The notes below the pieces were generated by a model. It did not search any database, was not told where the DNA came from, and saw nothing but the letters and a program-made list of their open reading frames with translations. This document shows, piece after piece, positions 50,974 through 59,980 of a stretch of DNA of 64,000 nucleotides. The stretch's first letter is position 1. Each line of letters begins with the position of its first letter. This DNA comes from Cystobacter ferrugineus (lineage in GTDB: Bacteria > Myxococcota > Myxococcia > Myxococcales > Myxococcaceae). The DNA lies in assembly GCF_001887355.1 (NCBI RefSeq), contig NZ_MPIN01000009.1, forward strand, positions 124,001 to 188,000. Direction: 5' to 3'. The translations under genes were made by a program, and so were the position numbers.

Positions 50974-51189
50974 TCAGAGAAAGCGGTACGAGCTCACCGT
51001 GAACACGGGGCCGACCATGGCGACGGTGAGCGCGTTGCTGTCCACGTCTCCGTGCACCTCGATGCGCTGGCCGTCCTTCTTGATCTTCCGGTCCCCGCCC
51101 GCGAGCTGGTAGGTGCGGCCGTCATCGCCCTCCAGCACCCAGACGCCCGTCTCGATGTCGCGGAACACCACGCGTCCGGTGAGCTTCAT
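50974..51189 (-). CDS. Small 71-residue protein coupled to a subtilase
   Basis: The product (MKLTGRVVFRDIETGVWVLE, ending FTVSSYRFL) is a short all-beta, OB-like sequence with the DGRTYQLAG block seen in small DUF proteins that bind nothing known. Its ATG overlaps the stop of the upstream membrane subtilase by ATGA, so it is co-translated with it. A role as inhibitor or partner of the protease is only a guess. Confidence 0.65.
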   Translation of the reverse strand: MKLTGRVVFRDIETGVWVLEGDDGRTYQLAGGDRKIKKDGQRIEVHGDVDSNALTVAMVGPVFTVSSYRFL

Positions 51190-53027
51190 GGCGACTCCCG
51201 GCGCAGCATGGCGCGCGAGATGAAGAGGCAGATGAGCACGTTCACCACCAGCCAGGGCCGGGCCATGAAGGTGAAGGGCATCCACGCCAGCGCGGGCGCC
51301 TTGACCCAGGCGGTGTAGGCGAGGAAGCCGGCGAAGCCCAGCGCGAGCCCGCCCAGCGCGGGGCGCAGACCCTTGAACTTGATGGCGAAGATGGAGAGCA
51401 CCAGGGGGATGAGCGCGCTGTAGAAGAGCGGGCTGACCGTGCGGGTGCCGAAGATGATGCGCTGCCAGTCGGGAATGGGCAGCCAGGCCACCTGCACCAC
51501 CTCGCCCGCCGTGCCCGAGACACCGCCCAACCACGAGCGGGCGAAGAATGCGCCCACGGTGGCCAGCACCAGGGGCACGAGGAAGCTCGGACGCAGGAGG
51601 ATGTTGAGGTAGCCCGGACGCTCGCGCCCGCGCAGCGTCAGCAGCACCAGCGCCAGCAGCGCCAGGGCCCACCACAGCGACGGCCAGCGCGGGCTCGCGC
51701 TCCCCAGCGCCTTGAGCGAGGCCTCGGCATCCAGCAGACCGTGGCCGTACTCCTCCGTCCAGGTCTGCCCGCCCGCGCGCGCGGCGCCCGCGAACAGGGC
51801 CCGCTCCACCTCGTCCGGCCCGCTGGCGCCCTCGGCGTAGAGCAGCGCCGCCACCGCCGCCACGTGGGGCGTGGCCATGCTCGTGCCCTGGTAGGCGGCA
51901 TAGACGGAGCGCGAGACGTCGCGCGGATCAATCGTGTTCTGCAGGATGCCGCCCGCGTCGCCCTGGCGCTTGTCTCCACCCGGCGCCGCGATGTCCAGCT
52001 CCCGGCCATAGGACGAGTAGGGAGCACGCACGCCGCTCGGGCCCACCGCGCTCACCGCCACCGCGCCCGGATAGGCCGCCGGGAACTCCACCCGCGGACG
52101 GCCCGCGTTGCCCGCCGCGGCCACCACCGTGACGCCCTTCTTCCGGGCGTACGCCACGGCGTCCGCCATCACCTGCGAGTAGCCCCCACCGCCCAGGGAC
52201 ATGTTGATGACCTGGGCGCCGTTGTCCGCCGCGAAGCGGATGGCATCGGCGATGTCCGCCGACGTGCCAGCGCCGAAGTGGTTGAGCACCTTGACCGGCA
52301 TCAGCGTCGCCTCGAACGCCACGCCCGCCACGCCCACCCCGTTGTTCGTCGCCTGCGCGATGGTGCCCGCCACGTGCGTGCCATGCCCATGGTCGTCATT
52401 GGCGTGCGTGTCGTCGCCGACGAAGTCGTATCCCTTCTTGAACCGGACGCCCTTGAGGTCCGGCACCTGCTTGAAGTCGTCGTGGTCCTCGTAGGCGATG
52501 CCCGTGTCCAGCACCGCCACCACCACGCCCTTGCCGTGGCTGCGCTCCCACGCCCGGGGCATGTGGATCATCCGCAGGTTCCACTGCCGGGGGTATTCGG
52601 GATCGTTCGGCGTGAAGCCCTCCCCATTGAGCGCGGGCGCGGGCTCGTCGAACACGGCCTCCTCGCCCACGGGCACCCGGTACACGCGCAAGGGCTCGGC
52701 GGACTCCACGGCCGGGTGCTGGCGGATGGCCTCGAGCACCGCGTCCACGTCCTCCACCCCCCGCGCGATCGTCACGCCCGAGCGCGGCCCCTCCACGGAG
52801 TTGTACGTGAGGTCCACCCCCCACTCCGCCTCCCAGGCATCGATCTCCTCCTGCGAGGTGCCATCCTTGAAGTCCACCACGATGCCGTGGGGCTCCTCCT
52901 CCGACAGCTCGCGCCGCGAGCTGTCCGCCTCGAGGGCCGCTCGCTCCGCCGTCTCCGGGGGCGACGTGCAGGCCGCCAGCGCCAGGGCCAACACCGCGTT
53001 CGCCAGGATCCAACGCTTCATGGGCAT
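51186..53027 (-). CDS. Subtilisin-like (S8) serine protease with C-terminal membrane domain, lipoprotein
   Basis: From ATG 53025-53027 (AAGGAG upstream) the product has 613 residues. The lipobox is ALAAC (Cys20). A prodomain (about 45-120) precedes the S8 catalytic domain with Asp174 in VAVLDTGIAYE, His215 in HGHGTHVAGT, and Ser383 in GTSMATPH. After about residue 440, five or so membrane helices follow, unusual for a subtilase. It is anchored in the membrane from both ends and would process proteins on the outer face of the inner membrane. The 46-codon extension upstream is rejected. A 71-residue gene is coupled to it. Confidence 0.9.
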   Translation of the reverse strand: MPMKRWILANAVLALALAACTSPPETAERAALEADSSRRELSEEEPHGIVVDFKDGTSQEEIDAWEAEWGVDLTYNSVEGPRSGVTIARGVEDVDAVLEAIRQHPAVESAEPLRVYRVPVGEEAVFDEPAPALNGEGFTPNDPEYPRQWNLRMIHMPRAWERSHGKGVVVAVLDTGIAYEDHDDFKQVPDLKGVRFKKGYDFVGDDTHANDDHGHGTHVAGTIAQATNNGVGVAGVAFEATLMPVKVLNHFGAGTSADIADAIRFAADNGAQVINMSLGGGGYSQVMADAVAYARKKGVTVVAAAGNAGRPRVEFPAAYPGAVAVSAVGPSGVRAPYSSYGRELDIAAPGGDKRQGDAGGILQNTIDPRDVSRSVYAAYQGTSMATPHVAAVAALLYAEGASGPDEVERALFAGAARAGGQTWTEEYGHGLLDAEASLKALGSASPRWPSLWWALALLALVLLTLRGRERPGYLNILLRPSFLVPLVLATVGAFFARSWLGGVSGTAGEVVQVAWLPIPDWQRIIFGTRTVSPLFYSALIPLVLSIFAIKFKGLRPALGGLALGFAGFLAYTAWVKAPALAWMPFTFMARPWLVVNVLICLFISRAMLRRESP

Positions 53028-53168
53028 GGGTGCTCCTTCGTGACGACCCCTACGAACGAACCGCGCAACGATTGGGTCTGACTCGAATCTGCTCGCTTTC
53101 CCGCCCGGAGGACAAGCCATCCTCCGGCCGAGCAGCGCCTGTGGATTCAATGGTTTACGTGGCATCGG

Positions 53169-53801
53169 TCAGTTGCCCGACAGCCGCTTCAGCCAGGCAC
53201 GGACCAGCTTGCCCACGATGGGGAGCACATGGTGGAGGTGCGCGCCCGCCCCCTCCACGACTTCCAGGGTACCGCCCGCCGCGCCCACCGCCCGGGCCAG
53301 CTCGGCGCGGGACAGGGTGGTGTCCAGCTCGCCCACCACCACGAGCAACTCCCGCCCCAGGCCCGTCAGCTCCCCGGGCGTCACCCCGCGCGGACTCACC
53401 AGACACAGGCCCGCCACCCCGGAATGCCGCGCCCGGAGCCCCAGCGCCACCCGGGCACTGCCATGCATCGCGGCCACCGCCGCCGTGGGCGCCTGGGCGT
53501 TCTCCAACACCACCGTCAGCGCGGCCTCGGCCTCGTCGATGAGGGCCGTGCCCGTGCCCCGCTCGCCCTGACTGCCGCCGACGCCGCGGTAGTTGAAGCG
53601 CAGCGTGGCATGGTCCGCCGTGGCCGCGGCGAAGGCCAGCTCCGCTCCGATGACGTGATCCATCCCGCCTCCCTCCTCGGGCGTGGGCGACAGCACGAGC
53701 AGCGGAGGCCGCACCTGGCCGCGGTGCGCCACGCCCTCCATCACCTCACGCCCCACGGGGATGAGCGCCGGGCGCTCGAGGTACTGACCTTTGAGGACCA
53801 T
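53169..53801 (-). CDS. Alpha/beta-hydrolase-fold protein with altered nucleophile elbow
   Basis: The 210-residue protein has the fold of small dienelactone-hydrolase-like proteins (RFNYRGVGGSQG, LLVVVGELDTT). The usual GxSxG elbow reads MHGSARVAL, with neither flanking Gly in place. A possible Asp and a His in GAGAHLHH are kept. It may be a weak or non-hydrolytic member. It is divergent from the small protein at 53914 across 112 bp. Confidence 0.7.
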   Translation of the reverse strand: MVLKGQYLERPALIPVGREVMEGVAHRGQVRPPLLVLSPTPEEGGGMDHVIGAELAFAAATADHATLRFNYRGVGGSQGERGTGTALIDEAEAALTVVLENAQAPTAAVAAMHGSARVALGLRARHSGVAGLCLVSPRGVTPGELTGLGRELLVVVGELDTTLSRAELARAVGAAGGTLEVVEGAGAHLHHVLPIVGKLVRAWLKRLSGN

Positions 53802-53913
53802 AGGGCGCGCGAGTTTAACGCGGAGTGACGCCCCGGCGCATTCCTCGCGGGCTCCCGCGCGCTGCTGTTAACCTCTGGAGAGATGACACACCCCTGCTGG
53901 AGGGGGAGGATCC

Positions 53914-54333
53914 ATGACCCGCGACGAAGCGCAGAAACTGGTGCAGGCGTACCTGCTGGCCCTCAAGCAACCCAGCGAAGGACTCAACCCCCAGGGGTTT
54001 GGCGGCGCGGTGATTGGCGAGGCCCAGCTCTACTTCGAGTACCACGGCAAGACGCAGCAGTTGGAGGCGAGCGCCCTCGTCTACAAGTTCCGGGATCGCC
54101 CCAAGCCCGGCGTCATCGAGGGCTTCAGCGCCGAGGAGAAGGCCGGCACCCCCACCGGCGGCGGCGCGGTGGACTACGAGCCGGAGAACAAGAGCCTGTT
54201 CCTCACCCGCTACTACGCCGAGGTGCCCCCGGTGGAGACCTTCCAGGAGCACATGGACCAGCTCATGAAGGCCAGTCTCCGGTGGAGCACCGAGGTGCTC
54301 GACCGCGTGGCCTCGCGCGTGTTCAAGAACTGA
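53914..54333 (+). CDS. Hypothetical 139-residue protein
   Basis: The product starts MTRDEAQKLVQAYLLALKQP and has an alpha/beta pattern with no catalytic motif: a helix, several strands (QLYFEYHGK, SLFLTRYYAEVP), and two helices at the end. The architecture recalls small chaperones of the CesT/type III class, but I cannot support that. It has no signal peptide. The ATG has a GGAGG-type site upstream (53903-53910 region). Confidence 0.6.
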   Translation: MTRDEAQKLVQAYLLALKQPSEGLNPQGFGGAVIGEAQLYFEYHGKTQQLEASALVYKFRDRPKPGVIEGFSAEEKAGTPTGGGAVDYEPENKSLFLTRYYAEVPPVETFQEHMDQLMKASLRWSTEVLDRVASRVFKN

Positions 54334-54364
54334 GGCCCGTGGGCGCCCCCCCCCGGGCCGCCCC

Positions 54365-55561
54365 TCACACGGACGCCATCACGTAGAACTTCAGGTATTT
54401 GCCCTCCGGGAACTGCAGCCGGACGGGATGATCGGGCGGCTGGTAGCGCTCCTCCACCAGGGCGAGGTCCACCCCCGCCTTGAAGGCCGCCTCCTTCACC
54501 GCGCCCAGGAAGTCGTCCGGGCTCACGCGCGCCGAGCACGAGGCCGTCGCCAACAAGCCCCCGGGCCGCAAGAGCCCCAGCGCCTGGCGGTTGAGCGAGG
54601 CATAGCCGTCGATCGCCGCCTGCACCGCCTTCTGGCTCTTCGCGAACGCCGGCGGGTCCAGGATGATGAGATCGAACGTGCGGCCCTCCTCGCGGAAGGA
54701 CGCCAGGAGCTTGAACACGTCCGCCGCCAGGAAGTCGTACTTCTCCGCCGGCAGGCCGTTGCGCGTGAAGTTCTCGCGCGCCAGGGCGATGGCCTCCGGA
54801 TCCAGATCCACCGAGAACACGCTCCTGGCCCCACCCAGCGCCGCGTTCACCGAGAACCCTCCGCTGAAGCAGAAGCAGTTGAGCACGTCGCGGCCCTCGG
54901 CCAGCCGCCGGATGAGGAAGCGGTTCTCGCGCTGATCCAGGAAGAAGCCCGTCTTCTGCCCCTTCCAGGCGTCCACGAGGAACGTCGCCCCGCGCTCGCG
55001 GATGGTGAGCAGCTCCGGCGCCTTCTCGCCCCAGAGCATCCGCCCCGCGCCCCGGCCCTCGTCGTCCTCCACGTCGTCCCGGCCCACCTCGTCCCGGCCG
55101 ATGATGCCCTGGAGCTCGGGCACCGCCGCCTTGAGCGCCTCGATGATGAGCCCCCGGTAGGGCGTGAGGCCCGCCGAGTACAGCTTGAGCACCGCGTAGC
55201 GGCCATACAGGTCCACCACCACGCCCGGCAGCCCATCCCCCTCGCCGTGCAGGAGCCGGAAGCTGTCCGTGTCCTTCAGGTCGATGAGCGAGCGCCGCTC
55301 GGCGAGCGCCTGCTTCACGCGCTGGGCGAAGAAGGCCGCGTCGATGGCCTGACGGGGGTTGCGCGTGAGCACCCGCACGGCGATGGCCGAGTGCGGATCG
55401 AAGTAGCCGCGCGCCACGAACTTCCCGTTCTCCGCCAGGTCCACCACGCTGCCCGGGGGAATCTTCGGCACCTGGGCGAGCGCCTTGCGGAACACCCACG
55501 GGTGCCCCGCGCGCAGGTGACGGCCCAGCCCCGGTGCGAGCTCCAACTTCACGACATTCAC
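54365..55561 (-). CDS. rlmI: 23S rRNA (cytosine-C5)-type methyltransferase, RlmI-like
   Basis: The 398-residue protein has an N-terminal PUA domain (HLRAGHPWVFRKAL at about 15-28, ARGYFDPHSAIAVRVLT), a linker, and a C-terminal SAM domain with FLDQRENR, LNCFCFSGGFSVNAAL and DPPAFAKS. RlmI methylates C1962 of 23S rRNA; whether this protein keeps that exact site is inference. It overlaps the HAD phosphatase gene (upstream on this strand) by ATGA. Confidence 0.9.
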   Translation of the reverse strand: MNVVKLELAPGLGRHLRAGHPWVFRKALAQVPKIPPGSVVDLAENGKFVARGYFDPHSAIAVRVLTRNPRQAIDAAFFAQRVKQALAERRSLIDLKDTDSFRLLHGEGDGLPGVVVDLYGRYAVLKLYSAGLTPYRGLIIEALKAAVPELQGIIGRDEVGRDDVEDDEGRGAGRMLWGEKAPELLTIRERGATFLVDAWKGQKTGFFLDQRENRFLIRRLAEGRDVLNCFCFSGGFSVNAALGGARSVFSVDLDPEAIALARENFTRNGLPAEKYDFLAADVFKLLASFREEGRTFDLIILDPPAFAKSQKAVQAAIDGYASLNRQALGLLRPGGLLATASCSARVSPDDFLGAVKEAAFKAGVDLALVEERYQPPDHPVRLQFPEGKYLKFYVMASV

Positions 55562-56370
55562 GATCCCACTCCTCTTCCGCCACCCCTGGAGGCGAGCAGG
55601 GCCCGCACGAGCTCCTCGAAGCCCCTGCCCTCCTCCGCCCGGGTGATGAAGGCCGGCGGCGTGTCGATGCGTCCGAGCACCCGCCGCACGTTGGCCACCC
55701 CGACACTCAGGGCGAACTCCCCGAACATCGGAGCGTCATTGAAACTATCCCCCACGTACACGAAGCGGGGCTCGCCCGGCACGGGCGTCACCCCCCAGGC
55801 GACCTTCAAGAAGCGGCGCACCGCGGAGCGCTTGTCGAAGCGGCCCAGCCAGCAGTTGATGTGTACCGACGAGCGCACCGCCGTCACACCGCGCGCGCGC
55901 AACAGGGCTTCCAGGCGCTCGGCACCCGCCTCGCCCAGCCGCGCCTCCTCGTTCCAGTCCACCGCCAGGTCCACCTCGGTGTAGGCGCTGTCCACGGACA
56001 GGCGCGCGCCCGGCACCTGCCGCAGCACCGCCGCCACCTCGGCCTGGAGCCGCTCGCGGTTGGGCCCCCGGACGCGCGGGGACTCCGCATACACCTTGCG
56101 CAGCCGCCCCCCCGCGCCGCGCAGGAAGAACAGGCCGCCGTTCTCCGCGATGACGCCCTCCACCGGCAGCGTGCGGGCCCAGGCCTCGCCCCAGCCCGCC
56201 GGCCGTCCCGTCACCAGCACCACCTTGAAGCCCGAGTCCGTGAGGCGCTCGAGGGCGCGAATGGTGGTGGAGCGCAACCGGTGCGCGGTGGTGAGGGTGC
56301 CATCGACATCGGTGAAGACACCCTCCACTCGGGAGAGGTCCGCTTCACGCAAGGGGCGGGGAGAGGCCAT
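55558..56370 (-). CDS. HAD-IIB phosphatase, mannosyl-3-phosphoglycerate phosphatase/trehalose-type
   Basis: From ATG 56368-56370 the product is 270 residues. HAD motif I is FTDVDGTLT, motif II is the Thr in LVTGRPAGW, and motif IV is YVGDSFNDAPMF. The cap is of the IIB type. It probably dephosphorylates a sugar phosphate; the exact substrate is unknown. It is co-translated with the following RNA methyltransferase by a 4-nt overlap. The 32-codon upstream extension overlaps a terminator and is rejected. Confidence 0.88.
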   Translation of the reverse strand: MASPRPLREADLSRVEGVFTDVDGTLTTAHRLRSTTIRALERLTDSGFKVVLVTGRPAGWGEAWARTLPVEGVIAENGGLFFLRGAGGRLRKVYAESPRVRGPNRERLQAEVAAVLRQVPGARLSVDSAYTEVDLAVDWNEEARLGEAGAERLEALLRARGVTAVRSSVHINCWLGRFDKRSAVRRFLKVAWGVTPVPGEPRFVYVGDSFNDAPMFGEFALSVGVANVRRVLGRIDTPPAFITRAEEGRGFEELVRALLASRGGGRGVGS

Positions 56371-56425
56371 ACGGTCCGCCGCACCTACACCCTTCCCGGC
56401 CCGGCGGGAAGGCCCGCAAGAACGA

Positions 56426-56457
56426 AACCCCCGGGAGGTGGGGGCCTCCCAGGGGTT
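56426..56457 (-). terminator. Rho-independent terminator of the M4 protease gene
   Basis: AACCCCCGGGAGG (56426-56438) and CCTCCCAGGGGTT (56445-56457) form a 13-bp stem with one mismatch and a 6-nt loop. On the minus strand it is followed by TCGTTCTT. It lies just beyond the protease stop at 56485. Confidence 0.7.
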
Positions 56458-56484
56458 CGTCTTCAACTCACTGCTCGTGAGGGA

Positions 56485-58377
56485 CTAGTAGCTGCCCGTC
56501 AGCGACACACCCGAGAAGGTGCTGTAGGCGCGCAGCACGATGTAGAACGTGGTGGTCGCCGTCTTCGCCGGCAGGTCGCACACCTCGCTGTTGCCGGACT
56601 TGTACGGACGGCAGTCGTAGGTGCTCGTGGTCGGAGCCGCACCAGCGCGCACGTAGAGGTCCGCGTCACCCGTGCCACCCGAGATCTCGAAGGTGGAGGC
56701 CTTGCCGGCCGGCACGGACAGGGTGTAGCTCAGCGAGGCACCGGTGGACGCGCTCAGGCCCGTCTTGCTCAGGTAGACGGTCTTGGGAGGCGCGGAGACA
56801 CTGACGCCCACCGCCTGCATGGAGGCCGTCACCGCGGCCACTTCCGGCGAGCCCGCGCCGTAGAGGGCGGCGGCGGCCTGCTCGAGGTAGGTCTTCGCCT
56901 GGGAGTAGTTGGTGGAGGCGGTGAAGTACTCGGTGTTGGCCTTGTAGTAGATGGCGCCGGCCTTCTGCACGCCGATGCCCGGCACGTTGATGGTCGACTT
57001 GCCGCGCGGGTGCGTGCCGCCCTTGGAGAGCAGCGTGAAGGCCAGGTTGGCCACGCCCGAGCTGTAGTGCACGTCGACGTTCTTCGTGCTGGTGGTCCAG
57101 TAGTCGTGCGACACGCCGTCCTTGGCCGGGTCGTACATGTAGCGCAGGGCGTCGTTCGGGGTGGCCGGGGTCCAGATGTCGTCGCCGACCATGAACACCG
57201 CGTTGGTGGTCGCCCAGGTGCCCGAGGCGTAGCTCTCGCAGTACGCGCCGAAGATGTCGCTGAGCGCCTCGTTGAGGCCACCGGACTCACCCGAGTAGGT
57301 CAGGTTGGACTCGTGCTCGGTCACGCCGTGGGTGAGCTCGTGCGTGGTCACGTCCGCGGACAGACCCAGCATGCCCGAGTTCACGCCGTCGCCATCGCCG
57401 TACACCATCTGGACGCTGTTCCAGTAGGCGTTCACGTAGTTGCGGCTGTAGTGCACGGTGCTGATGAGCGTGCCGCCCGCGTTGTCGAGGCCGTCGCGGC
57501 CGAAGTTCGTCTTGTAGCAGTCGTAGGTGCCACCCAGCGCGGCGTAGTTGCCATCGACGTGGGCATCACCCGAGGCCGCCTGGCCCTCGGAGCGCTTGAG
57601 CGTGCCGGGGGTGCTGGTGCCGTTGTTGGCCGAGTACACCTTGCGGTTGAGCGCCGAGTGGATCTTCGTGTGGCGCGCCAGGATGGAGCCATCCAGGGCG
57701 CTCACGTAGACGGCCTCCTTGATGGGCAGGTCCAGGCCCTCGCCGCTCACCATGGCCTCATAGGCCAGCTTGAGCTTGTCGCTGGGCGTGGGGCGCACGT
57801 ACACCAGGCGCACGCCGTCGACCTGCAGGTGACGGCCGGTGGTGCTGTCCAGGGCGGCCGTCTTCGCGGCCTCCTCGGAGATGCTCGCGCGGGCGGGGGC
57901 GATCTCACCGTCACGCGCCGTGCCGTTGGCCGCGATGATGGTGTTGTCCTGGCCGACGTGGATGACCATCTCCTCGTTGACCACGGGCAGGCCGTTCTTC
58001 GTCTGGCCGAAGCGGATGTGCGTCACGCCCTGCTCGTCCGTGCGCGAGCGCTTGGCGACCAGGTCCGCCGAGTTCAGGCGGAACGCCGCGGCGATGCCGG
58101 GCAGCGCCTTGCTCACGCGACCACCGGAGCCCACGGCCAGACCCTGCACCTCGTCGGCCTTGCCAAGCTGGCCGGTGATCATGAAGGGGATGCCGTTGGC
58201 CTCCTGGCCGGCGATCTGGGCCGAGGGCAGCGCCGCGAGCGCGGCCTGGATGTCGGCGAGAGAATCGGTGGCCTCATCGAACTTCTGCTCACCCTCGGGC
58301 AGCTGGGTGTTGTCGACCTCGCAGGCGGCGAGGGGCAGGGCGAGCAACGCGGCAGCAAGGAAGCGAATACGAGTCAC
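56485..58377 (-). CDS. M4 thermolysin-like metalloprotease, lipoprotein-type secreted precursor
   Basis: The 630-residue protein has a lipobox LAAC (Cys19), an FTP/PepSY-like propeptide (about 30-230), and the M4 catalytic domain. Zinc ligands and catalytic residues are His346-Glu347-Leu-Thr-His350 (HELTH) and Glu370 in GGLNEALSDIFG, with His437 in the DVHYSS block. A C-terminal PPC-type beta domain (about 530-630) ends the protein. It should be a zinc endopeptidase that is secreted or surface-bound and helps predation or nutrition. Its own promoter region lies in the gap at 58378-58755. Confidence 0.92.
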   Translation of the reverse strand: MTRIRFLAAALLALPLAACEVDNTQLPEGEQKFDEATDSLADIQAALAALPSAQIAGQEANGIPFMITGQLGKADEVQGLAVGSGGRVSKALPGIAAAFRLNSADLVAKRSRTDEQGVTHIRFGQTKNGLPVVNEEMVIHVGQDNTIIAANGTARDGEIAPARASISEEAAKTAALDSTTGRHLQVDGVRLVYVRPTPSDKLKLAYEAMVSGEGLDLPIKEAVYVSALDGSILARHTKIHSALNRKVYSANNGTSTPGTLKRSEGQAASGDAHVDGNYAALGGTYDCYKTNFGRDGLDNAGGTLISTVHYSRNYVNAYWNSVQMVYGDGDGVNSGMLGLSADVTTHELTHGVTEHESNLTYSGESGGLNEALSDIFGAYCESYASGTWATTNAVFMVGDDIWTPATPNDALRYMYDPAKDGVSHDYWTTSTKNVDVHYSSGVANLAFTLLSKGGTHPRGKSTINVPGIGVQKAGAIYYKANTEYFTASTNYSQAKTYLEQAAAALYGAGSPEVAAVTASMQAVGVSVSAPPKTVYLSKTGLSASTGASLSYTLSVPAGKASTFEISGGTGDADLYVRAGAAPTTSTYDCRPYKSGNSEVCDLPAKTATTTFYIVLRAYSTFSGVSLTGSY

Positions 58378-58557
58378 TGGGGGGACTCCTCCTGGGCGAC
58401 AGCGGGGATGCCGTCACACGCCCTTTCCCATGAGCAGGAACCGGGCCAGCCGCCAAAGCCTGGGAATGACAGTCTTGTGAACTCTCCAGGCCAGTCCCTG
58501 TGGAGCGTGAATGTCACGCCTTTTCCGCACCGCGTCGTAAAACCTTCTTACAACTCG

Positions 58558-58581
58558 AAAAAAAAGCCCAGGAATTCAGGG
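58558..58581 (-). terminator. Terminator of the coiled-coil protein gene
   Basis: On the minus strand CCCTGAATTCCTGGGC is followed by eight T. The stem CCC-GAA/TTC-GGG has a small internal mismatch, and the T-run (A-run at 58558-58565 on the plus strand) is rare in this GC-rich window. It ends the gene at 58756 and isolates the M4 protease promoter. Confidence 0.55.
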
Positions 58582-58625
58582 TATTTAGCGCCCCTCCATT
58601 TTGGGTGTCCGAGTCCGCTACAGTC

Positions 58626-58642
58626 TGTCCTGAATCAGGACA
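58626..58642. promoter_or_regulatory. Perfect 17-bp palindrome TGTCCTGAATCAGGACA
   Basis: TGTCCTGA and TCAGGACA are perfect inverted 8-bp arms around one A. An outer pair GGGTGTCC (near 58604) and GGACACCC extends the symmetry. It is either an operator in a 3' region or the stem of an RNA hairpin. No regulator gene for it is identified. Confidence 0.45.
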
Positions 58643-58755
58643 CCCCATCCGGCACACACGTCTCCAGGCCGCCCGTACAGGCTGTATACACAATTGAAGC
58701 TCTAGTGGAAATATTCGTGTTCGAACCGTCCCCGGGATTCGGGCGGCGTCCAGAC

Positions 58756-59937
58756 TCAGAGGACGTCCAGGCCGGCCAGCAGGGACTGGAGGGATTCGAT
58801 CGTGGTGCGCAGCTCGGGGACGGAGAGCTGGGCGAGCTGCGTCTTGCGTGCCTTGCGCAGGAAGGCATCGAGCGAGGGATCTCGCCCGTAGAGGGACTGG
58901 GCGCTGGCGGCGGCCTCGGCCACGGTGCGTGCCGCCACGAGGGGCTCCGTGCTCAACAACCCCATGGCCCGCTCCAGCCGCACCCCACACCCCGCCCACA
59001 CCTCGCGGTCATGAGTGATGAGCACCTGGCGCTTGTTCACGCTGGACAGCGAGCGCACGAAGGCATCCAGCTCCTCCACCAGCGACAGCAGCTCCTGCTT
59101 GAGCAGCGACGCCTGGGTGGCGAGCCTGCCCACCCGGCCGCGCAGCTCGATGATCTGCCGCTTGTCCTGCGCGCGCAGGTGGCGGTAGGCCACGGTGCGC
59201 CCGAAGGCATCCAGCTCCGTCTGCAACTGCTGGGCGTTCCACTGCACGTCCTCGGGCTCGGCCTCGCGCACCCGGCCCAGCCGCGCCGCGACGATGCGCG
59301 ACAGGTCCGCGACAATGGCCCGCACCATCACCGCCGCCTGCACCTCCGCCTCGTGCCCGGGCACCACCTGCTGCCGCGTCACCGGCCCGAAGGCGCTGGC
59401 CGACTCGAAGACGAGGTTGCCAATCTGCTCGCGGAAGCGCTCGCGCAGCCGCTGGATCTCCGCCAGCAGCGTCCACCGGTCCGACACGACCGAGGGGTTG
59501 CGCATCGTCTCGCCCAACTGGGTGACGCCCTGGGCGAGCTGTTGCATCCAGCCCTGGAGCAGCTCGGTGGCGTCCTTGGCGCGCCGGGCCTCCACGCTGG
59601 CCTGCAGGGGCAGGTCCCCGCCCGAGGCACCCGCCACCGACCGCGACGCGCACTGCTCGCGGATGACGTTGAGCAGCCGGTTGACGTCCATCACCGTGTC
59701 CCGGATGACGGGCGCCATCTCCTCCCACAGCGACAGGTCCGGACTGTCCTCCACGCTGGCCGTCTCGTACTTCAGCAGGTCCAGATCGCTCAGGCGCAGG
59801 ATGGCCTGGCCCGCGGCCGCGTACACCTCGCGCATGCGTTGGGCGAAGGCCTGATCCGAGAGGGAGCACAGGAGCTCTTCGAGCCGGGGGGACAGCGCGG
59901 ACGGGGGCGAGGTATCGGCGGACACGGCGCTCCCCAC
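58756..59937 (-). CDS. Hypothetical helical, coiled-coil-rich protein
   Basis: The 393-residue product (GTG start at 59935-59937) is almost entirely helical with long amphipathic stretches (RWTLLAEIQRLRERFREQIG, LLKQELLSLVEELDAFVR). It has no membrane helix, signal peptide or enzymatic motif. A toxin, structural or regulatory role cannot be chosen. It is divergent from corA across 43 bp. Confidence 0.65.
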   Translation of the reverse strand: MGSAVSADTSPPSALSPRLEELLCSLSDQAFAQRMREVYAAAGQAILRLSDLDLLKYETASVEDSPDLSLWEEMAPVIRDTVMDVNRLLNVIREQCASRSVAGASGGDLPLQASVEARRAKDATELLQGWMQQLAQGVTQLGETMRNPSVVSDRWTLLAEIQRLRERFREQIGNLVFESASAFGPVTRQQVVPGHEAEVQAAVMVRAIVADLSRIVAARLGRVREAEPEDVQWNAQQLQTELDAFGRTVAYRHLRAQDKRQIIELRGRVGRLATQASLLKQELLSLVEELDAFVRSLSSVNKRQVLITHDREVWAGCGVRLERAMGLLSTEPLVAARTVAEAAASAQSLYGRDPSLDAFLRKARKTQLAQLSVPELRTTIESLQSLLAGLDVL

Positions 59938-59980
59938 TGTACTCGACTTCGGCGGGGGTGCGATCTATGCATTCGCGCGC

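Larger units (their letters stand above)
58378..58755. other. 378-bp intergenic region with A+T-rich block
   Basis: This gap holds the promoter region of the M4 protease (58378-58557), the probable terminator at 58558-58581, a palindrome at 58626-58642, and an A+T-rich stretch around 58685-58725. I see no coding frame with family similarity. Confidence 0.5.
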
